Positions 18,224 through 27,840 of a stretch of DNA of 64,000 bases are shown in pieces. The notes under the pieces are model-generated. The model did not search any database and had not been told where the DNA came from. It saw only the letters and a program-made list of their open reading frames with translations. This DNA comes from Mycolicibacterium stellerae (GTDB taxonomy: Bacteria > Actinomycetota > Actinomycetes > Mycobacteriales > Mycobacteriaceae): NCBI RefSeq assembly GCF_003719305.1, contig NZ_RARC01000011.1:1-64000 (forward strand). The letters are read 5' to 3'. The position numbers and the translations under genes are program-made. Positions within the stretch are counted from its first letter, which is position 1. Every line of letters begins with the position of its first letter.

Positions 18224-19297
18224 ATGGCAATCGACTTGACCGGCGGAATCGACCCGACGCGCGAATACATGTTCGCCGAACGGCCGTCGGACCCCGAGAT
18301 GCGGGATTCGGTGAGCTTCTGGGTTTTCGACGACCGCGGCCGGGTCGGCCTGCCGCGCGTCGGCATCGAGGCGGTCGCGTCGAACTGGGACCAACACAGC
18401 ATCCAGGTCAACGTCGCGTTCCCCGACGGCCGGGTGTATCGACTGCGCGACGAAGGCAAAAGCCGGCCAACCGAAGGCCATGACGGCAAGCCGACGGTGT
18501 TGGGCGGGGGCCCGCTGGCCTTCGAATGCGTGAAACCGTTCGGCGTCTGGACGATGAGCTTCGACGGCAAGGCCGTCGAGACGTCATCGGCCGACCTCGC
18601 CGCGGGCCGCAAGGACGGGCCGCTGGTCGATCTGCGCTTCGAGGTGGAGGCGACGCTCGCCGTGCCCCCGTGGGTGCAGGGCGCACTGCAGGCCGACGCC
18701 GCGTCGGCACTGGAGACGTCCGTCGAGGGCGATCTGATGGGTGGCGACCGCTACGAGCAACTGTTCCGCGCGACGGGGTCGGTGCGGGTGGCCGGGCAGG
18801 AGCACGCCCTCACCGGCAGCGGCCTGCGGATCCGACGCCAGGGTGTGCGCAGGCTCGAGGGATTCTGGGGGCACTGCTGGCAGTCCGCGCTGTTTCCGAG
18901 TGGGCGGGCGTTCGGGTACATCGCCTATCCGCCGCGGCCCGATGGTCGGCCCACATTCAACGAGGGGTATCTGTTCGACCCTGATTCGGCTGGCGACGGC
19001 GACCTGATCCCTGCCCGCGTCGTCGAGGCGCCGTGGCTGACGCGGCTGCTTCCGCGCGGTGAGGACGTGTCGGTCGTGCTGGAGACCGCGGCGGGTACCG
19101 AGCGGATCGAGGGCGAGACGGTGCTGTCGACGCATGACATCACCGACCCCAGCGAGGTGCCTGCGGAAATGCTCGCCAAGATGGCGAACTGGACGTTTCC
19201 GGCACTTCAGCAGGCAGGTGTGCGCTACCGGTGGAGGGGCGAGGAGGCCTACGGCATGCTCGAGCGCTCGAGTCCGATGGACAAGATCACTCGCTAG
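18224..19297 (+). CDS. uncharacterised protein linked to the sulfotransferase (DUF7064/7065-like)
   Basis: The 357-aa soluble protein shows no signal peptide or catalytic motif I recognise. Its pattern of beta-rich segments with Trp/Phe/Tyr (GVWTMSFDGK, GFWGHCWQSALFPSGR, AFGYIAYPPRPDG) resembles the lipocalin-like AttH/DUF7064-7065 proteins common in mycobacterial lipid or steroid clusters. ATG 18224 follows the sulfotransferase stop by 8 nt, so it is cotranscribed and probably acts on the same substrate. Function unknown. Confidence 0.7.
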   Translation: MAIDLTGGIDPTREYMFAERPSDPEMRDSVSFWVFDDRGRVGLPRVGIEAVASNWDQHSIQVNVAFPDGRVYRLRDEGKSRPTEGHDGKPTVLGGGPLAFECVKPFGVWTMSFDGKAVETSSADLAAGRKDGPLVDLRFEVEATLAVPPWVQGALQADAASALETSVEGDLMGGDRYEQLFRATGSVRVAGQEHALTGSGLRIRRQGVRRLEGFWGHCWQSALFPSGRAFGYIAYPPRPDGRPTFNEGYLFDPDSAGDGDLIPARVVEAPWLTRLLPRGEDVSVVLETAAGTERIEGETVLSTHDITDPSEVPAEMLAKMANWTFPALQQAGVRYRWRGEEAYGMLERSSPMDKITR

Positions 19298-19892
19298 TGT
19301 CCCGCTTCGCGTACTGGTAGTACGGCGCCAGCTCGTGGGCGCGCTGCAGGTTCGTCTGCATGCAGTCGACATCGTCGGCCGTGTAGGTCGGTGCGTAGAA
19401 CAGGGACTGCTGAATCACTCCCCAGTCCGTCTTGAACGCGATCGCGCAGGTGATCCACCACCGGTTGTTCCAGTCGGTCGGCTTCATCACCCAGAACTGG
19501 GCCGCGCGGTGGCCGTCGATGTCGAGCTCGACGGCGTCGGGGGGCAGGCTCTCCTCGTAGGTGCGCCAGACGAACGCCTCCACTGCCATCTGATAGTTCC
19601 CTGCGTCGAAATGGCATCGCAGGCTGTCCTCCGGCTCGGGAGGGGTGAACGCCAGGCCGATGCGCTGGATGACATCGAACGGGATGTCCCGGCACGCGTC
19701 GAACGGGTCGGGATCGACGGTTTCGATCACCGGCCACTTGATAGTGGTGGTCGCCATCGGCAACGGCGCGGAGGTCGAGCGCAGTTGCACCGGATCGGGC
19801 GTCTGCAACGTCATCGGTCCGCCCTGCAGGACCAGAATTACCGCCGTCACCAGCGCACCGAACGCCGTCAACAGCCGGATCCTGGTGGCCAT
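19287..19892 (-). CDS. exported DUF3558-like protein
   Basis: The 201-aa product has a signal-anchor or signal peptide (LLTAFGALVTAVILVLQGG). The mature part contains DPFDACRDIPFDVI, a C-x(42)-C pair and WWITCAIAFKTDW, resembling the DUF3558/LppV-type secreted proteins. No lipobox Cys follows the signal, so it is not an obvious lipoprotein. ATG 19892 is preceded by AAGGGGG. It neighbours the metallophosphoesterase gene, as lppV (Rv2796c) does in M. tuberculosis. It converges with the upstream gene with an 11-nt overlap. Confidence 0.65.
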   Translation of the reverse strand: MATRIRLLTAFGALVTAVILVLQGGPMTLQTPDPVQLRSTSAPLPMATTTIKWPVIETVDPDPFDACRDIPFDVIQRIGLAFTPPEPEDSLRCHFDAGNYQMAVEAFVWRTYEESLPPDAVELDIDGHRAAQFWVMKPTDWNNRWWITCAIAFKTDWGVIQQSLFYAPTYTADDVDCMQTNLQRAHELAPYYQYAKRDTSE

Positions 19893-20023
19893 AACACCCC
19901 CTTGCGCATCGCCGGCCCCTGCGGGGACTATACAAGTCGCCGCGATGCCCCCGGACCGGAAACGAGAACATGTTCTAGTTGCGGGTCTGAGCCGACGGCC
20001 GCGCGCAAGTAGGCTGGACGGTC

Positions 20024-20968
20024 GTGGCGACACTCTGGGCGGTCAGCGACCTGCATACCGGTCACACCGGCAACAAGCCGGTCACCGAATCGCTGCACCC
20101 TTCATCGCCGGACGACTGGCTGATCGTCGCGGGCGACGTCGCCGAGCGGACGGACGAGATCCGATGGGCGCTCGACCTGCTGCGGAAGCGGTTTGCCAAG
20201 GTCATCTGGGTACCCGGCAACCACGAACTGTGGACCACCTCCAAGGATCCGATGCAGGTGTTCGGCCGGGCGCGCTACGACTACCTGGTCAACATGTGCG
20301 ACGAGATGGGAGTGGTCACCCCGGAGCATCCGTTTCCGGTGTGGACCGACGCCGGCGGACCCGCCACGATCGTGCCGATGTTCCTGCTCTACGACTACAC
20401 GTTCTTGCCCGAGGGAGCCGCGACCAAGTCCGAGGGGCTGGCCATCGCCAAGGAACGCAACGTGGTGGCCACCGACGAGTTCGTGCTCTCCAACGAGCCG
20501 TACGCGACGAAGGACGCGTGGTGCCGCGACCGGGTGGAGAGCACCCGAAAGCGGCTCGAGGATCTCGACTGGGTGACGCCGACGGTTCTGGTGAACCACT
20601 TCCCGTTGGTGCGGGAGCCCTGCGATGCGCTGTTCTACCCGGAGTTCTCGCTCTGGTGCGGCACGACGGCTACCGCTGACTGGCACACCCGCTACAACGC
20701 GATCTGCTCGGTGTACGGGCACCTGCACATTCCCCGAACCACGTGGTACGACGGGGTGCGCTTCGAAGAGGTATCGGTGGGCTACCCCCGAGAGTGGCGG
20801 CGCCGCAAGCCCTATCGCTGGCTGCGCCAGGTGCTGCCCGACCCAAAGTACCCGGCCGGGTATCTCAACGAGTTCGGCGGGCATTTCGAGATCACCGATG
20901 AGATGCGGACCAGCGCGCAGAAAATTCAGGAGCGCATCGCCAACCGGCAGGCGACGCGGGCACGATGA
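20024..20968 (+). CDS. metallophosphoesterase
   Basis: The 314-aa calcineurin-like phosphoesterase has the five canonical motifs: DLHTGH, GDVAER, GNHELW, NHFPL and YGHLHIPR. These supply the dinuclear metal site. It corresponds to Rv2795c, encoded next to pptT and reported in mycobacteria as a hydrolase that removes 4'-phosphopantetheine from carrier proteins (PptH); that role is from memory. The GTG at 20024 gives MATLWAVSDLH. Its stop overlaps the ATG of pptT (ATGA), so hydrolase and transferase are made together. Confidence 0.9.
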   Translation: MATLWAVSDLHTGHTGNKPVTESLHPSSPDDWLIVAGDVAERTDEIRWALDLLRKRFAKVIWVPGNHELWTTSKDPMQVFGRARYDYLVNMCDEMGVVTPEHPFPVWTDAGGPATIVPMFLLYDYTFLPEGAATKSEGLAIAKERNVVATDEFVLSNEPYATKDAWCRDRVESTRKRLEDLDWVTPTVLVNHFPLVREPCDALFYPEFSLWCGTTATADWHTRYNAICSVYGHLHIPRTTWYDGVRFEEVSVGYPREWRRRKPYRWLRQVLPDPKYPAGYLNEFGGHFEITDEMRTSAQKIQERIANRQATRAR

Positions 20969-21633
20969 TCGTCGCGACGCTGCTTTCCGACGTGCTGCCC
21001 GACAAGGTGGCTGCCGCCGAGATGTACGACGACCCACCGGATTTGGCGCCGCTTCCCGAGGAGGAGCCGCTGATCGCCAAGTCGGTGGCCAAGCGCCGCA
21101 ACGAGTTCATCACCGTGCGCTATTGCGCGCGGCAGGCGCTGGGAGAACTGGGTGTGCCGCCGGTGCCGATCCTGAAGGGGGATAAGGGCGAACCGTGCTG
21201 GCCCGACGGAGTGGTCGGCAGCCTCACGCACTGTGACGGCTACCGCGGCGCAGCGGTGGGCAGACACGAATCCGTGCGATCGGTCGGCATCGACGCCGAA
21301 CCCCACGGCGTGCTGCCCGACGGTGTGCTCGGCGCGATCAGCCTGCCTGTCGAGCGGACCGAGATCAGCGCGCTGCCCCCAGGGTTGCACTGGGATCGAA
21401 TCCTGTTCTGCGCCAAGGAGGCGACCTACAAGGCCTGGTACCCGGTCACCCGGCGCTGGCTGGGCTTCGAGGACGCCCACATCGTGTTCGACGTCGACGA
21501 GGGCGCGGCCTCCGGCGGATTCGAGTCCCGCATCCTCATCGACCCGGCCGCCCTGTCGGGACCGCCGCTGACAACGCTGCGGGGTCGGTGGTCTGTGCGG
21601 GACGGTTTGGCGCTTACGGCGATCGTGCTGTGA
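20965..21633 (+). CDS. pptT: 4'-phosphopantetheinyl transferase PptT
   Basis: The 222-aa enzyme activates carrier proteins of fatty-acid, mycolate, polyketide and siderophore synthesis by attaching phosphopantetheine from CoA. Sfp/EntD-type motifs are visible: [16 protein letters not shown] (Mg-binding Asp/Glu) and [13 protein letters not shown] (KExxxK). Length fits mycobacterial PptT (Rv2794c, an essential drug target). The ATG overlaps the phosphoesterase stop, and truB starts inside its stop codon. Confidence 0.95.
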   Translation: MIVATLLSDVLPDKVAAAEMYDDPPDLAPLPEEEPLIAKSVAKRRNEFITVRYCARQALGELGVPPVPILKGDKGEPCWPDGVVGSLTHCDGYRGAAVGRHESVRSVGIDAEPHGVLPDGVLGAISLPVERTEISALPPGLHWDRILFCAKEATYKAWYPVTRRWLGFEDAHIVFDVDEGAASGGFESRILIDPAALSGPPLTTLRGRWSVRDGLALTAIVL

Positions 21634-22511
21634 CCGACCCCGGCCTGGTGGTGGTCGACAAGCCCTCGGGAATGACGAGCCACGATGTGGTTTCCAGGTG
21701 CAGGCGCATCTTCTCCACCCGCAAGGTCGGGCATGCGGGCACCCTGGACCCGATGGCCACGGGTGTCCTTGTGGTCGGCATCGAGCGGGCGACGAAGATC
21801 CTCGGGCTGCTGACGGCCACCGAGAAGTCATACGTCGCGACGATTCGCCTGGGTCAGACCACGTCCACCGAAGATGCCGAAGGCGAAGTGCTGCAAACTG
21901 TTTCGCCATCGCACATATCGGACGCCGACATCGAAGCCGCTATCGCGGCGCTGCGCGGCGACATCTCGCAGGTGCCGTCGTCAGTCAGCGCCGTCAAGGT
22001 CGGCGGCAAGCGGGCCTACCAACTCGCCCGCGAAGGGCAGACCGTCGAATTGGCGGCAAGGCCGGTGCGCATCGGCCGGTTCGAGGTCCGCGGTATCCGT
22101 CGACCGGCCGATCTGGTCGACGTCGATGTCGAGGTGGACTGCTCGAGCGGCACCTACATCCGGGCGCTGGCCCGCGATGTCGGCGTCGCACTCGGCGTCG
22201 GTGGACATCTCACCGCGCTGCGACGGACCCGGGTCGGTCGGTTCGGGCTCGACGAGGCCCGCACGCTCGACGCGTTGGCAGAAACGCCGCAGCTGTCCTA
22301 CACCCTCGATGCGGCCTGCCTGCTGGCCTTCCCGCGACGGGACCTGACCGTCGACGAGGCCGAATCGGCCCGCCACGGCCGCGCACTGAACCCGGCGGGG
22401 ATCGACGGCGTTTATGCCGCGGTGGCGCCGGACGAAAAGGTCATTTCTCTTCTCCGCGAAGAGGGCGATCGGGCAAAATCAGTAGTGGTGATTCGTCCCG
22501 CGACCCTGTAA
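21630..22511 (+). CDS. truB: tRNA pseudouridine(55) synthase TruB
   Basis: The 293-aa enzyme isomerises U55 in the tRNA T-loop. It has the N-terminal [14 protein letters not shown] segment and the catalytic motif [14 protein letters not shown] with the nucleophilic Asp near residue 45. The [10 protein letters not shown] box and a C-terminal PUA-like region follow. The GTG at 21630 shares GTGA with the pptT stop. The last 33 nt overlap the convergent P450 gene. Confidence 0.95.
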   Translation: MTDPGLVVVDKPSGMTSHDVVSRCRRIFSTRKVGHAGTLDPMATGVLVVGIERATKILGLLTATEKSYVATIRLGQTTSTEDAEGEVLQTVSPSHISDADIEAAIAALRGDISQVPSSVSAVKVGGKRAYQLAREGQTVELAARPVRIGRFEVRGIRRPADLVDVDVEVDCSSGTYIRALARDVGVALGVGGHLTALRRTRVGRFGLDEARTLDALAETPQLSYTLDAACLLAFPRRDLTVDEAESARHGRALNPAGIDGVYAAVAPDEKVISLLREEGDRAKSVVVIRPATL

Positions 22512-23804
22512 TGGCGTCAGCGCAACATTCATCCGCGTGAGGCCGCGCAGGTTGGGATTGGTGGTCCAGGTCGGTTCGCCGACCACCTCGACCCTTTCGA
22601 CGTTGTCGACGATCTCGCGCAGCACAGCGGAGCCCTCCATGCGGGCGAGCTGCGCACCGAGACACAGATGCACGCCGGAGCCGAACGCGACGTGGCCTGT
22701 CGGATTGCGTTCGGCCCGAAAGACGTCCGGGTCGTCGAATTGACGGGGATCGCGGTTGGCCGCACCCCAGGCCAGTAACACGCGGGCGCCCTTGGGGATG
22801 GTGGCGGATCCGACCTGATAGTCGACAAGCGCTGTGCGATAGAAGCTTTGCACAGGCGACGAGAAGCGCAGCTGTTCCTCGATTGCGGAACCGATGAGCT
22901 CTGGTTGCCGCCGTAACAGCTCGAGTTGGTCGGGGTTCTCGGCGAGCGTCAAGAACAGCGTGCTGAGCAAGTTGGTCGTGGTCTCATTACCCGCAAGCAG
23001 CAGCAGCACCGCGATGAAGAACATCTCGTCGTAGGACAGCCGCCCGTCCTCGGTGTGTCTTGTCAGCCGACCGAGGATCGTGTCCTCGCCGAGCAGCTCA
23101 CCCTTGCTCAGCTTCTCGGTGAAGAACGCGTGCATATGTCGGAAGCCCGTCAACGCCGGAACCATCTCGCGCAGGCCGGATTTCGAGATGTTGATATCGG
23201 CGACCCGGACCATGTCGTTCGACCATTGGCGGAATGCAGCTTGATCGTCGTCGCCGATGCCGAGGATGTGGGCGATCATTCCCATCGGCATCGGCACGGC
23301 CAGTGTCGAGACCACATCGGCGGGTGATTGCGCCAGCAGCCCGGCGACCAACCTGGCCGCCAGTTGGTCGACCATCGGCCGCCACGACTCGAGTGCGCCC
23401 CTGGTGAACCCCGGCATCGTCTGCTTCCGCATCCGCGTGTGTCGGGGCGCATCGGTGGTGATCAAGATCGGCAACTTCATCCGGCCGTAGGTGACGCCGT
23501 CGGCGCTGGACAGAGCGTGGTCGGCGCGTGCGGCGGCGCGAACGTCGGCGTAGCGGGTCAGGATGAAGATGCTGCGATGGGGGTTGTAATGCACCGGCCC
23601 GCCCTCGAGTAGTTCCCGATAGCGCGGATACGGATCGGCCGCCGTCGCGTGGTCGAACGGATCGAAGTCGGTGAGTTCGATGTTCGGCGGGACCGGCCGC
23701 GGCCGGTTTCGGTGCTTCGCCTCGCGCACGACGTTGGACGCAAGGGTTCTGGCGGTCAGGGGTCCGTACTTCCTGGCGAACCGGACGTCGCTGGTGATCG
23801 TCAT
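22479..23804 (-). CDS. cytochrome P450
   Basis: The 441-aa soluble bacterial P450 has the I-helix oxygen-binding motif LLAGNETTT (about residue 275) and the ExxR pair in [21 protein letters not shown] is the heme-binding loop, with the axial Cys near residue 387. It should hydroxylate a hydrophobic substrate using ferredoxin; the substrate is unknown. It is divergent from an AraC regulator (74-nt gap) that may control it. In M. tuberculosis this interval (truB-sirR) instead holds ltp1/fadE21, so it is a lineage-specific insertion. Confidence 0.9.
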   Translation of the reverse strand: MTITSDVRFARKYGPLTARTLASNVVREAKHRNRPRPVPPNIELTDFDPFDHATAADPYPRYRELLEGGPVHYNPHRSIFILTRYADVRAAARADHALSSADGVTYGRMKLPILITTDAPRHTRMRKQTMPGFTRGALESWRPMVDQLAARLVAGLLAQSPADVVSTLAVPMPMGMIAHILGIGDDDQAAFRQWSNDMVRVADINISKSGLREMVPALTGFRHMHAFFTEKLSKGELLGEDTILGRLTRHTEDGRLSYDEMFFIAVLLLLAGNETTTNLLSTLFLTLAENPDQLELLRRQPELIGSAIEEQLRFSSPVQSFYRTALVDYQVGSATIPKGARVLLAWGAANRDPRQFDDPDVFRAERNPTGHVAFGSGVHLCLGAQLARMEGSAVLREIVDNVERVEVVGEPTWTTNPNLRGLTRMNVALTPLQGRGTNHHY

Positions 23805-23878
23805 GGATTCGACCGTAGAGCGAGGTCGGCGCGGGCAAGATGCTGCGTTGGGACAAAAGATTGATATTTTCGGACACG

Positions 23879-24913
23879 ATGACCGTCCCGTCCGCCGTGC
23901 TCCGGCGTCCCGTCGTCGCCGCTCGAGTGCTCTGCGCGGTGGCTGCCGAGGTGGGAGTGTCCGTTTCCGACGTGCTCGCCGGTACGTCGGTGACTCCTGC
24001 TGACCTCGAGGCGCCGGACGGCGCAGTCTCCAGCGCCGACGAGATCACCATGGCGCGCACCCTGCTGCGTCTCGCACCGAAACCGGCGGGAATCGGCGTT
24101 GCGGTCGGCAGCCGCATCAACCTCACCAATCTCGGCATGTTCGGTTTCGCCGCGATGTCGTCGGGAACGCTGCGCGAACTGATATCGGTTGGCCTGCGCT
24201 TCTTTTCGCTGACCACGCTGCATTCGTCGATCGTGTTGTCGGAACGGCAATCCGAGTGCGAAATCACCGTCGACGCTGGCCATCTGCCCGCCGACGTGCG
24301 CCGGTTTTTCATGGAGCGCGATATCGCCGCGATCATGGCCACCGTGCCTGGTTTCGTCCATCCTGTGCTCGCCCGTCACGCCGACGAGATATGCGTCGAA
24401 TTGGCCGCGGCCGAGGAATACCTGCGACCTCTGCTCGATGCCGTCGCGATCCGCGACATCGAGTTCGACCGCGACCGTACCGTCGTCCGCGTCCCGAGAG
24501 GGATGCTCGATGAACCGCTGCCGCAGGCTGACCCGCACACGCTCGCCGTGTGCGTCGCGGAGTGCGAGCGGATTCTCGAGCGGCGGCGGCGCCACCTTGG
24601 ACTGTCGGCGCGGGTACGTTCGGAGCTGCTGTCCTCGCCGGGGGAGATGCCTGGCATCGATGCCGCCGCCGCGTCGCTGCATCTACACCCCCGCACCTTG
24701 CGTCGGCGGCTAGCAGAGGAGGGCACGTCGTTTCGTGCGATCACCAATGATGTGCGTGCCTCGCTGGCCACCGAGCTGCTGTCGCAGGTCGGGCTGACCG
24801 TCGAGCAGGTCGCTCGGCGGCTTGGCTACGCCGAGACGGCGGCTTTCAACCACGCCTTCTCGCGCTGGTTCGGACTCGCCCCAAGCGAATACCGTCGCAC
24901 ACACAGCATTTGA
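23879..24913 (+). CDS. AraC family transcriptional regulator
   Basis: The 344-aa regulator has an N-terminal Arabinose_bd-like sensor domain (PF12625 type, with GMFGFAAMSSGTLRELI). The C-terminal AraC double-HTH domain carries LHLHPRTLRRRLAEEGTSF and ARRLGYAETAAFNHAFSRWF, ending GLAPSEYRRTHS. Start ATG 23879 is favoured over ATG 23840 because the protein then begins in the family-typical place, but neither has a strong RBS. It is divergent from the P450 gene, which is its most likely target. Confidence 0.85.
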   Translation: MTVPSAVLRRPVVAARVLCAVAAEVGVSVSDVLAGTSVTPADLEAPDGAVSSADEITMARTLLRLAPKPAGIGVAVGSRINLTNLGMFGFAAMSSGTLRELISVGLRFFSLTTLHSSIVLSERQSECEITVDAGHLPADVRRFFMERDIAAIMATVPGFVHPVLARHADEICVELAAAEEYLRPLLDAVAIRDIEFDRDRTVVRVPRGMLDEPLPQADPHTLAVCVAECERILERRRRHLGLSARVRSELLSSPGEMPGIDAAAASLHLHPRTLRRRLAEEGTSFRAITNDVRASLATELLSQVGLTVEQVARRLGYAETAAFNHAFSRWFGLAPSEYRRTHSI

Positions 24914-24922
24914 TCAGGGTGC

Positions 24923-24932
24923 ACTTATAAGT
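24923..24932. promoter_or_regulatory. candidate MarR operator
   Basis: ACTTATAAGT is a perfect 10-bp palindrome in an AT-rich patch 8 nt before the MarR start codon. It overlaps a plausible -10 region, suitable for autorepression of the MarR-MFS operon. Confidence 0.45.
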
Positions 24933-24940
24933 TTAGCCTG

Positions 24941-25381
24941 ATGAATATGTCCGTCGATCGCCAAACCGAAGCCGTGGCAAGGGCGCTGCTGCTATGCGTT
25001 GGTCTGCTCCGGCGGAGGTTGCGGCAGACGCCCGTCGACGGCGAGCTGACGTTCCCCGAGACGGCGGCGCTCGGTCGCCTCGACCGTGGCGGACCCGCGG
25101 CCGCCGCCGACCTCGCCAGGCAGGAGCAGATCAGCCCACAGTCGATGGGCGCAACGCTGAGCGAGCTCGAAACCCGCGGGTTTGTCAAACGTCAAGCCGA
25201 TCCCGGTGACGGGAGGCGAATCCTGTTGTCCATCAGTGCCGTAGGGCGCAAAGAACTCAATCGCCGACGCAACGCCCGCGTCGACCAGCTCGCTGCAGGG
25301 CTGGCGGATTTCACCGAAGCCGAACTCGACCAACTCGCAGCCGCGGCACCGCTGATCGAACGACTGGCGTACCACCTGTAA
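24941..25381 (+). CDS. MarR family transcriptional regulator
   Basis: The 146-aa winged-helix protein has the MarR core: QEQISPQSMGATLSELETRG (recognition helix) and the wing RQADPGDGRRILLSIS. Helices for dimerisation flank it. MarR proteins commonly repress adjacent efflux pumps until a phenolic or drug ligand binds. Its TAA is followed immediately by the ATG of the MFS transporter, with zero spacing, so the two form an operon. A palindrome upstream probably serves as operator. Confidence 0.9.
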   Translation: MNMSVDRQTEAVARALLLCVGLLRRRLRQTPVDGELTFPETAALGRLDRGGPAAAADLARQEQISPQSMGATLSELETRGFVKRQADPGDGRRILLSISAVGRKELNRRRNARVDQLAAGLADFTEAELDQLAAAAPLIERLAYHL

Positions 25382-27058
25382 ATGACCGTCGACGAACGAC
25401 AGACCCGCACCGGCGACAATTACCGGTGGGTGGCGCTGACCAACACCACCGCCGCGGTCTTCATGTCCGCACTCGACGGCTCGATCGTCATCATCTCGTT
25501 GCCCGCGATCTTCCGAGGCATCCACCTGGACCCGCTTGCACCGGCCAACATCGCCTATCTGCTGTGGATGATCATGGGATATCGGCTGGTGCAGTCGGTA
25601 CTGGTCGTCACGCTCGGCCGCATCGGCGACATGTACGGCCGCGTGCGCGTCTACAACGCGGGCTTCACCGTGTTCACCGTGGCGTCGATCCTGTTGTCGT
25701 TCGACCCCTTCGACGGCTCGGCCGCCGCGCAGTGGCTGATCGGTTGGCGACTGCTGCAGGCGGTCGGCGGGTCGATGCTGACGGCGAACTCGGCGGCGAT
25801 CCTCACCGATGCCTTCCCTCCGGACAGGAGGGGCTTCGCGCTCGGATTCAACCAAGTTGCCGCGCTTGCCGGTCAGTTCATCGGGTTGGTCGCGGGTGGA
25901 CTGCTGGCCGCCTGGGACTGGCGGGCGGTGTTCTGGGTGAACGTACCCGTCGGCGTCTTCGGCACGATCTGGGCCTATCGGCGGCTGCGCGACAACGGTG
26001 AGCGGCACCGCGGCCGGATCGACTGGTGGGGCAACATCACCTTCGCCGTCGGATTGTCGGCCGTCCTCGTCGCGATCACGACGGGCATACAGCCGCACGG
26101 CGGCCATCCCACCGGGTGGCATAGTCCGTTCGTGCTGGGAACCCTGGTGCTCGGCGTCGTTCTGCTGATCGCCTTCGTGCTGATCGAGTCAAGGGTCGCC
26201 GAACCGATGATCCGGTTGAGCCTGTTCAAGATTCGGGCGTTCAGCGCAGGCAACGCCGCCACGCTCGCCGCCGCCCTCGCGCAGGGTGGCCTGCAGTTCA
26301 TGCTCATCATCTGGTTACAGGGGATATGGCTGCCGTTGCACGGCTACGACTACGCGGACACCCCGCTGTGGGCGGGCATCTTCATGCTGCCGCTGACGGC
26401 CGGATTCCTGGTCGCCGGGCCTGCGGCGGGCGCGGTGTCGGATCGACTCGGTGCCCGCGGGATCGCGTCGGCAGGCATGGTGTTGTTCGGTCTCAGCTTC
26501 GTCGGTCTCCTGCTGCTGCCCATCGACTTCCCGTACTGGGCCTTCGCAATGCTGATTGCGCTCAACGGAATTGGCAGCGGCATGTTCGCCGCGCCGAACA
26601 CGTCCGCGATCATGGGCAGTGTGCTGCCCAGCGAGCGCGGGGTGGTATCCGGCATGCGCGCGACGTTCCAGAACAGCGGCACTGCGCTGTCGATCGGCGT
26701 GTTCTTCTCGCTGATGATCGTCGGTCTTGCGGGCAGCCTGCCCGGCGCACTCAGCGGCGGCCTTGAGCAGCACGGCGTGCCGCACGACGTGGCCCAGCAG
26801 GTCGCCGCGCTGCCACCGGTCTCAACGCTGTTCGCTGCGGTGCTCGGCGTCAACCCGCTCGAGCACCTGCTGGCCCCGAGCGGCGTGCTGGGGCGGCTGC
26901 CACCCGAGCGCCAGGCGGCCATCACCGGCCACGACTTCTTCCCCAGCCTCATCTCGGGCCCGTTCCACGACGGGCTGACGGTTGTGTTCGGCGTGTCGAT
27001 CGCGCTAGCCGCGTTGGCCGCCGTCGCGTCGTTGGCGCGCGGACGGGCCAGCTGCTAG
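25382..27058 (+). CDS. MFS drug efflux transporter (DHA2, EmrB/QacA type)
   Basis: The 558-aa protein has about 14 predicted membrane helices. FMSALDGSIVIISLPAI in helix 1 is the DHA2 motif D1-like signature. LGRIGDMYGRVRVYN is motif A in the first cytoplasmic loop, and GFNQVAALAGQFIGLVAGG is motif C-like. It should export hydrophobic drugs or metabolites by proton antiport. It is cotranscribed with the MarR repressor. The last 4 nt overlap sirR. Confidence 0.9.
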   Translation: MTVDERQTRTGDNYRWVALTNTTAAVFMSALDGSIVIISLPAIFRGIHLDPLAPANIAYLLWMIMGYRLVQSVLVVTLGRIGDMYGRVRVYNAGFTVFTVASILLSFDPFDGSAAAQWLIGWRLLQAVGGSMLTANSAAILTDAFPPDRRGFALGFNQVAALAGQFIGLVAGGLLAAWDWRAVFWVNVPVGVFGTIWAYRRLRDNGERHRGRIDWWGNITFAVGLSAVLVAITTGIQPHGGHPTGWHSPFVLGTLVLGVVLLIAFVLIESRVAEPMIRLSLFKIRAFSAGNAATLAAALAQGGLQFMLIIWLQGIWLPLHGYDYADTPLWAGIFMLPLTAGFLVAGPAAGAVSDRLGARGIASAGMVLFGLSFVGLLLLPIDFPYWAFAMLIALNGIGSGMFAAPNTSAIMGSVLPSERGVVSGMRATFQNSGTALSIGVFFSLMIVGLAGSLPGALSGGLEQHGVPHDVAQQVAALPPVSTLFAAVLGVNPLEHLLAPSGVLGRLPPERQAAITGHDFFPSLISGPFHDGLTVVFGVSIALAALAAVASLARGRASC

Positions 27059-27759
27059 CCGACCACCCAGATCGCTTCTGCCGCAGGGCTTCCCAGGTCG
27101 ACGGTGGTGCCAGGATCGCTCTCCTTGGCGTCGGCCGACTTGATCGCCACGGAGATCATGCCCGCGAAGTCGCGGCGGGCCAGCACCATCAGCCGCGAAT
27201 CCAGGGTGATGCCCACGCTGTCGAAGTACCGCAGCATCTCCGGGTCGGCGTCGGAGATGCGGGCCACGGTCCCGGTCTCGCCGTCCTCGCACACCGACAG
27301 CTGCCGCGCATCCGGCGTCGGCACATGGCCGTCGGCGGCCGGGATCGGATCGCCATGCGGGTCTCGTTTCGGATAGCCGAGCTTGGCGTCGATGCGGTCG
27401 AGCATCCGGTCGGAGACGGCGTGCTCGAGCACTTCCGCCTCGTCGTGTACCTCGTCCCAGCTGTAGCCGAGCATCCGGACCAGAAAGGTCTCCATCAGCC
27501 GGTGCCTTCGCACCATCGAGAGCGCGGCCCGACGGCCCGCCTCGGTCAACGTCACCGCGCCGTACTTCTCGTGGTCGACCAAGCCCTGATCGGCCAGCTT
27601 GCGGATGGATTCCGACGCGGTGCTGGCCGACACCCCGATCCGCTCGGCGAGCATCTTGGTGCTCACCTTCTCCAGTGACCACTCCTGGGCGGTCCAGATG
27701 ACCTTGAGGTAATCCTGGGCGACCGTGGTCAGGTCGCGCTGATTACCGTTCGGACTCAC
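27055..27759 (-). CDS. sirR: DtxR/MntR-family metal-dependent repressor SirR
   Basis: The 234-aa regulator has an N-terminal winged helix (AERIGVSASTASESIRKLADQ) and a metal-binding dimerisation domain (MVRRHRLMETFL and DEAEVLEHAVSDRM). The C-terminal SH3-like domain ends in AAEAIWVVG, near-identical to Rv2788 by memory. In mycobacteria this is the manganese sensor MntR/SirR controlling Mn uptake. GTG 27759 is chosen; GTG 27765 is in frame two codons earlier. A TTTAGGCAA sequence at 27770-27778, near the start, resembles half of an Mn-repressor box. It is divergent from ribF. Confidence 0.9.
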   Translation of the reverse strand: MSPNGNQRDLTTVAQDYLKVIWTAQEWSLEKVSTKMLAERIGVSASTASESIRKLADQGLVDHEKYGAVTLTEAGRRAALSMVRRHRLMETFLVRMLGYSWDEVHDEAEVLEHAVSDRMLDRIDAKLGYPKRDPHGDPIPAADGHVPTPDARQLSVCEDGETGTVARISDADPEMLRYFDSVGITLDSRLMVLARRDFAGMISVAIKSADAKESDPGTTVDLGSPAAEAIWVVG

Positions 27760-27840
27760 AGTCACAAAGTTTAGGCAATGGTCACCTGATCTGGGGATGT
27801 GACGCAGCCGGGGCCGCCCGCGCGCCGTAGGCTTGCCACC

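Noticed and set aside
26315..26785. Open frames antisense to the MFS transporter
   Set aside because: Composition matches reverse-strand shadows of a high-GC gene; the sense frame has clear family motifs.
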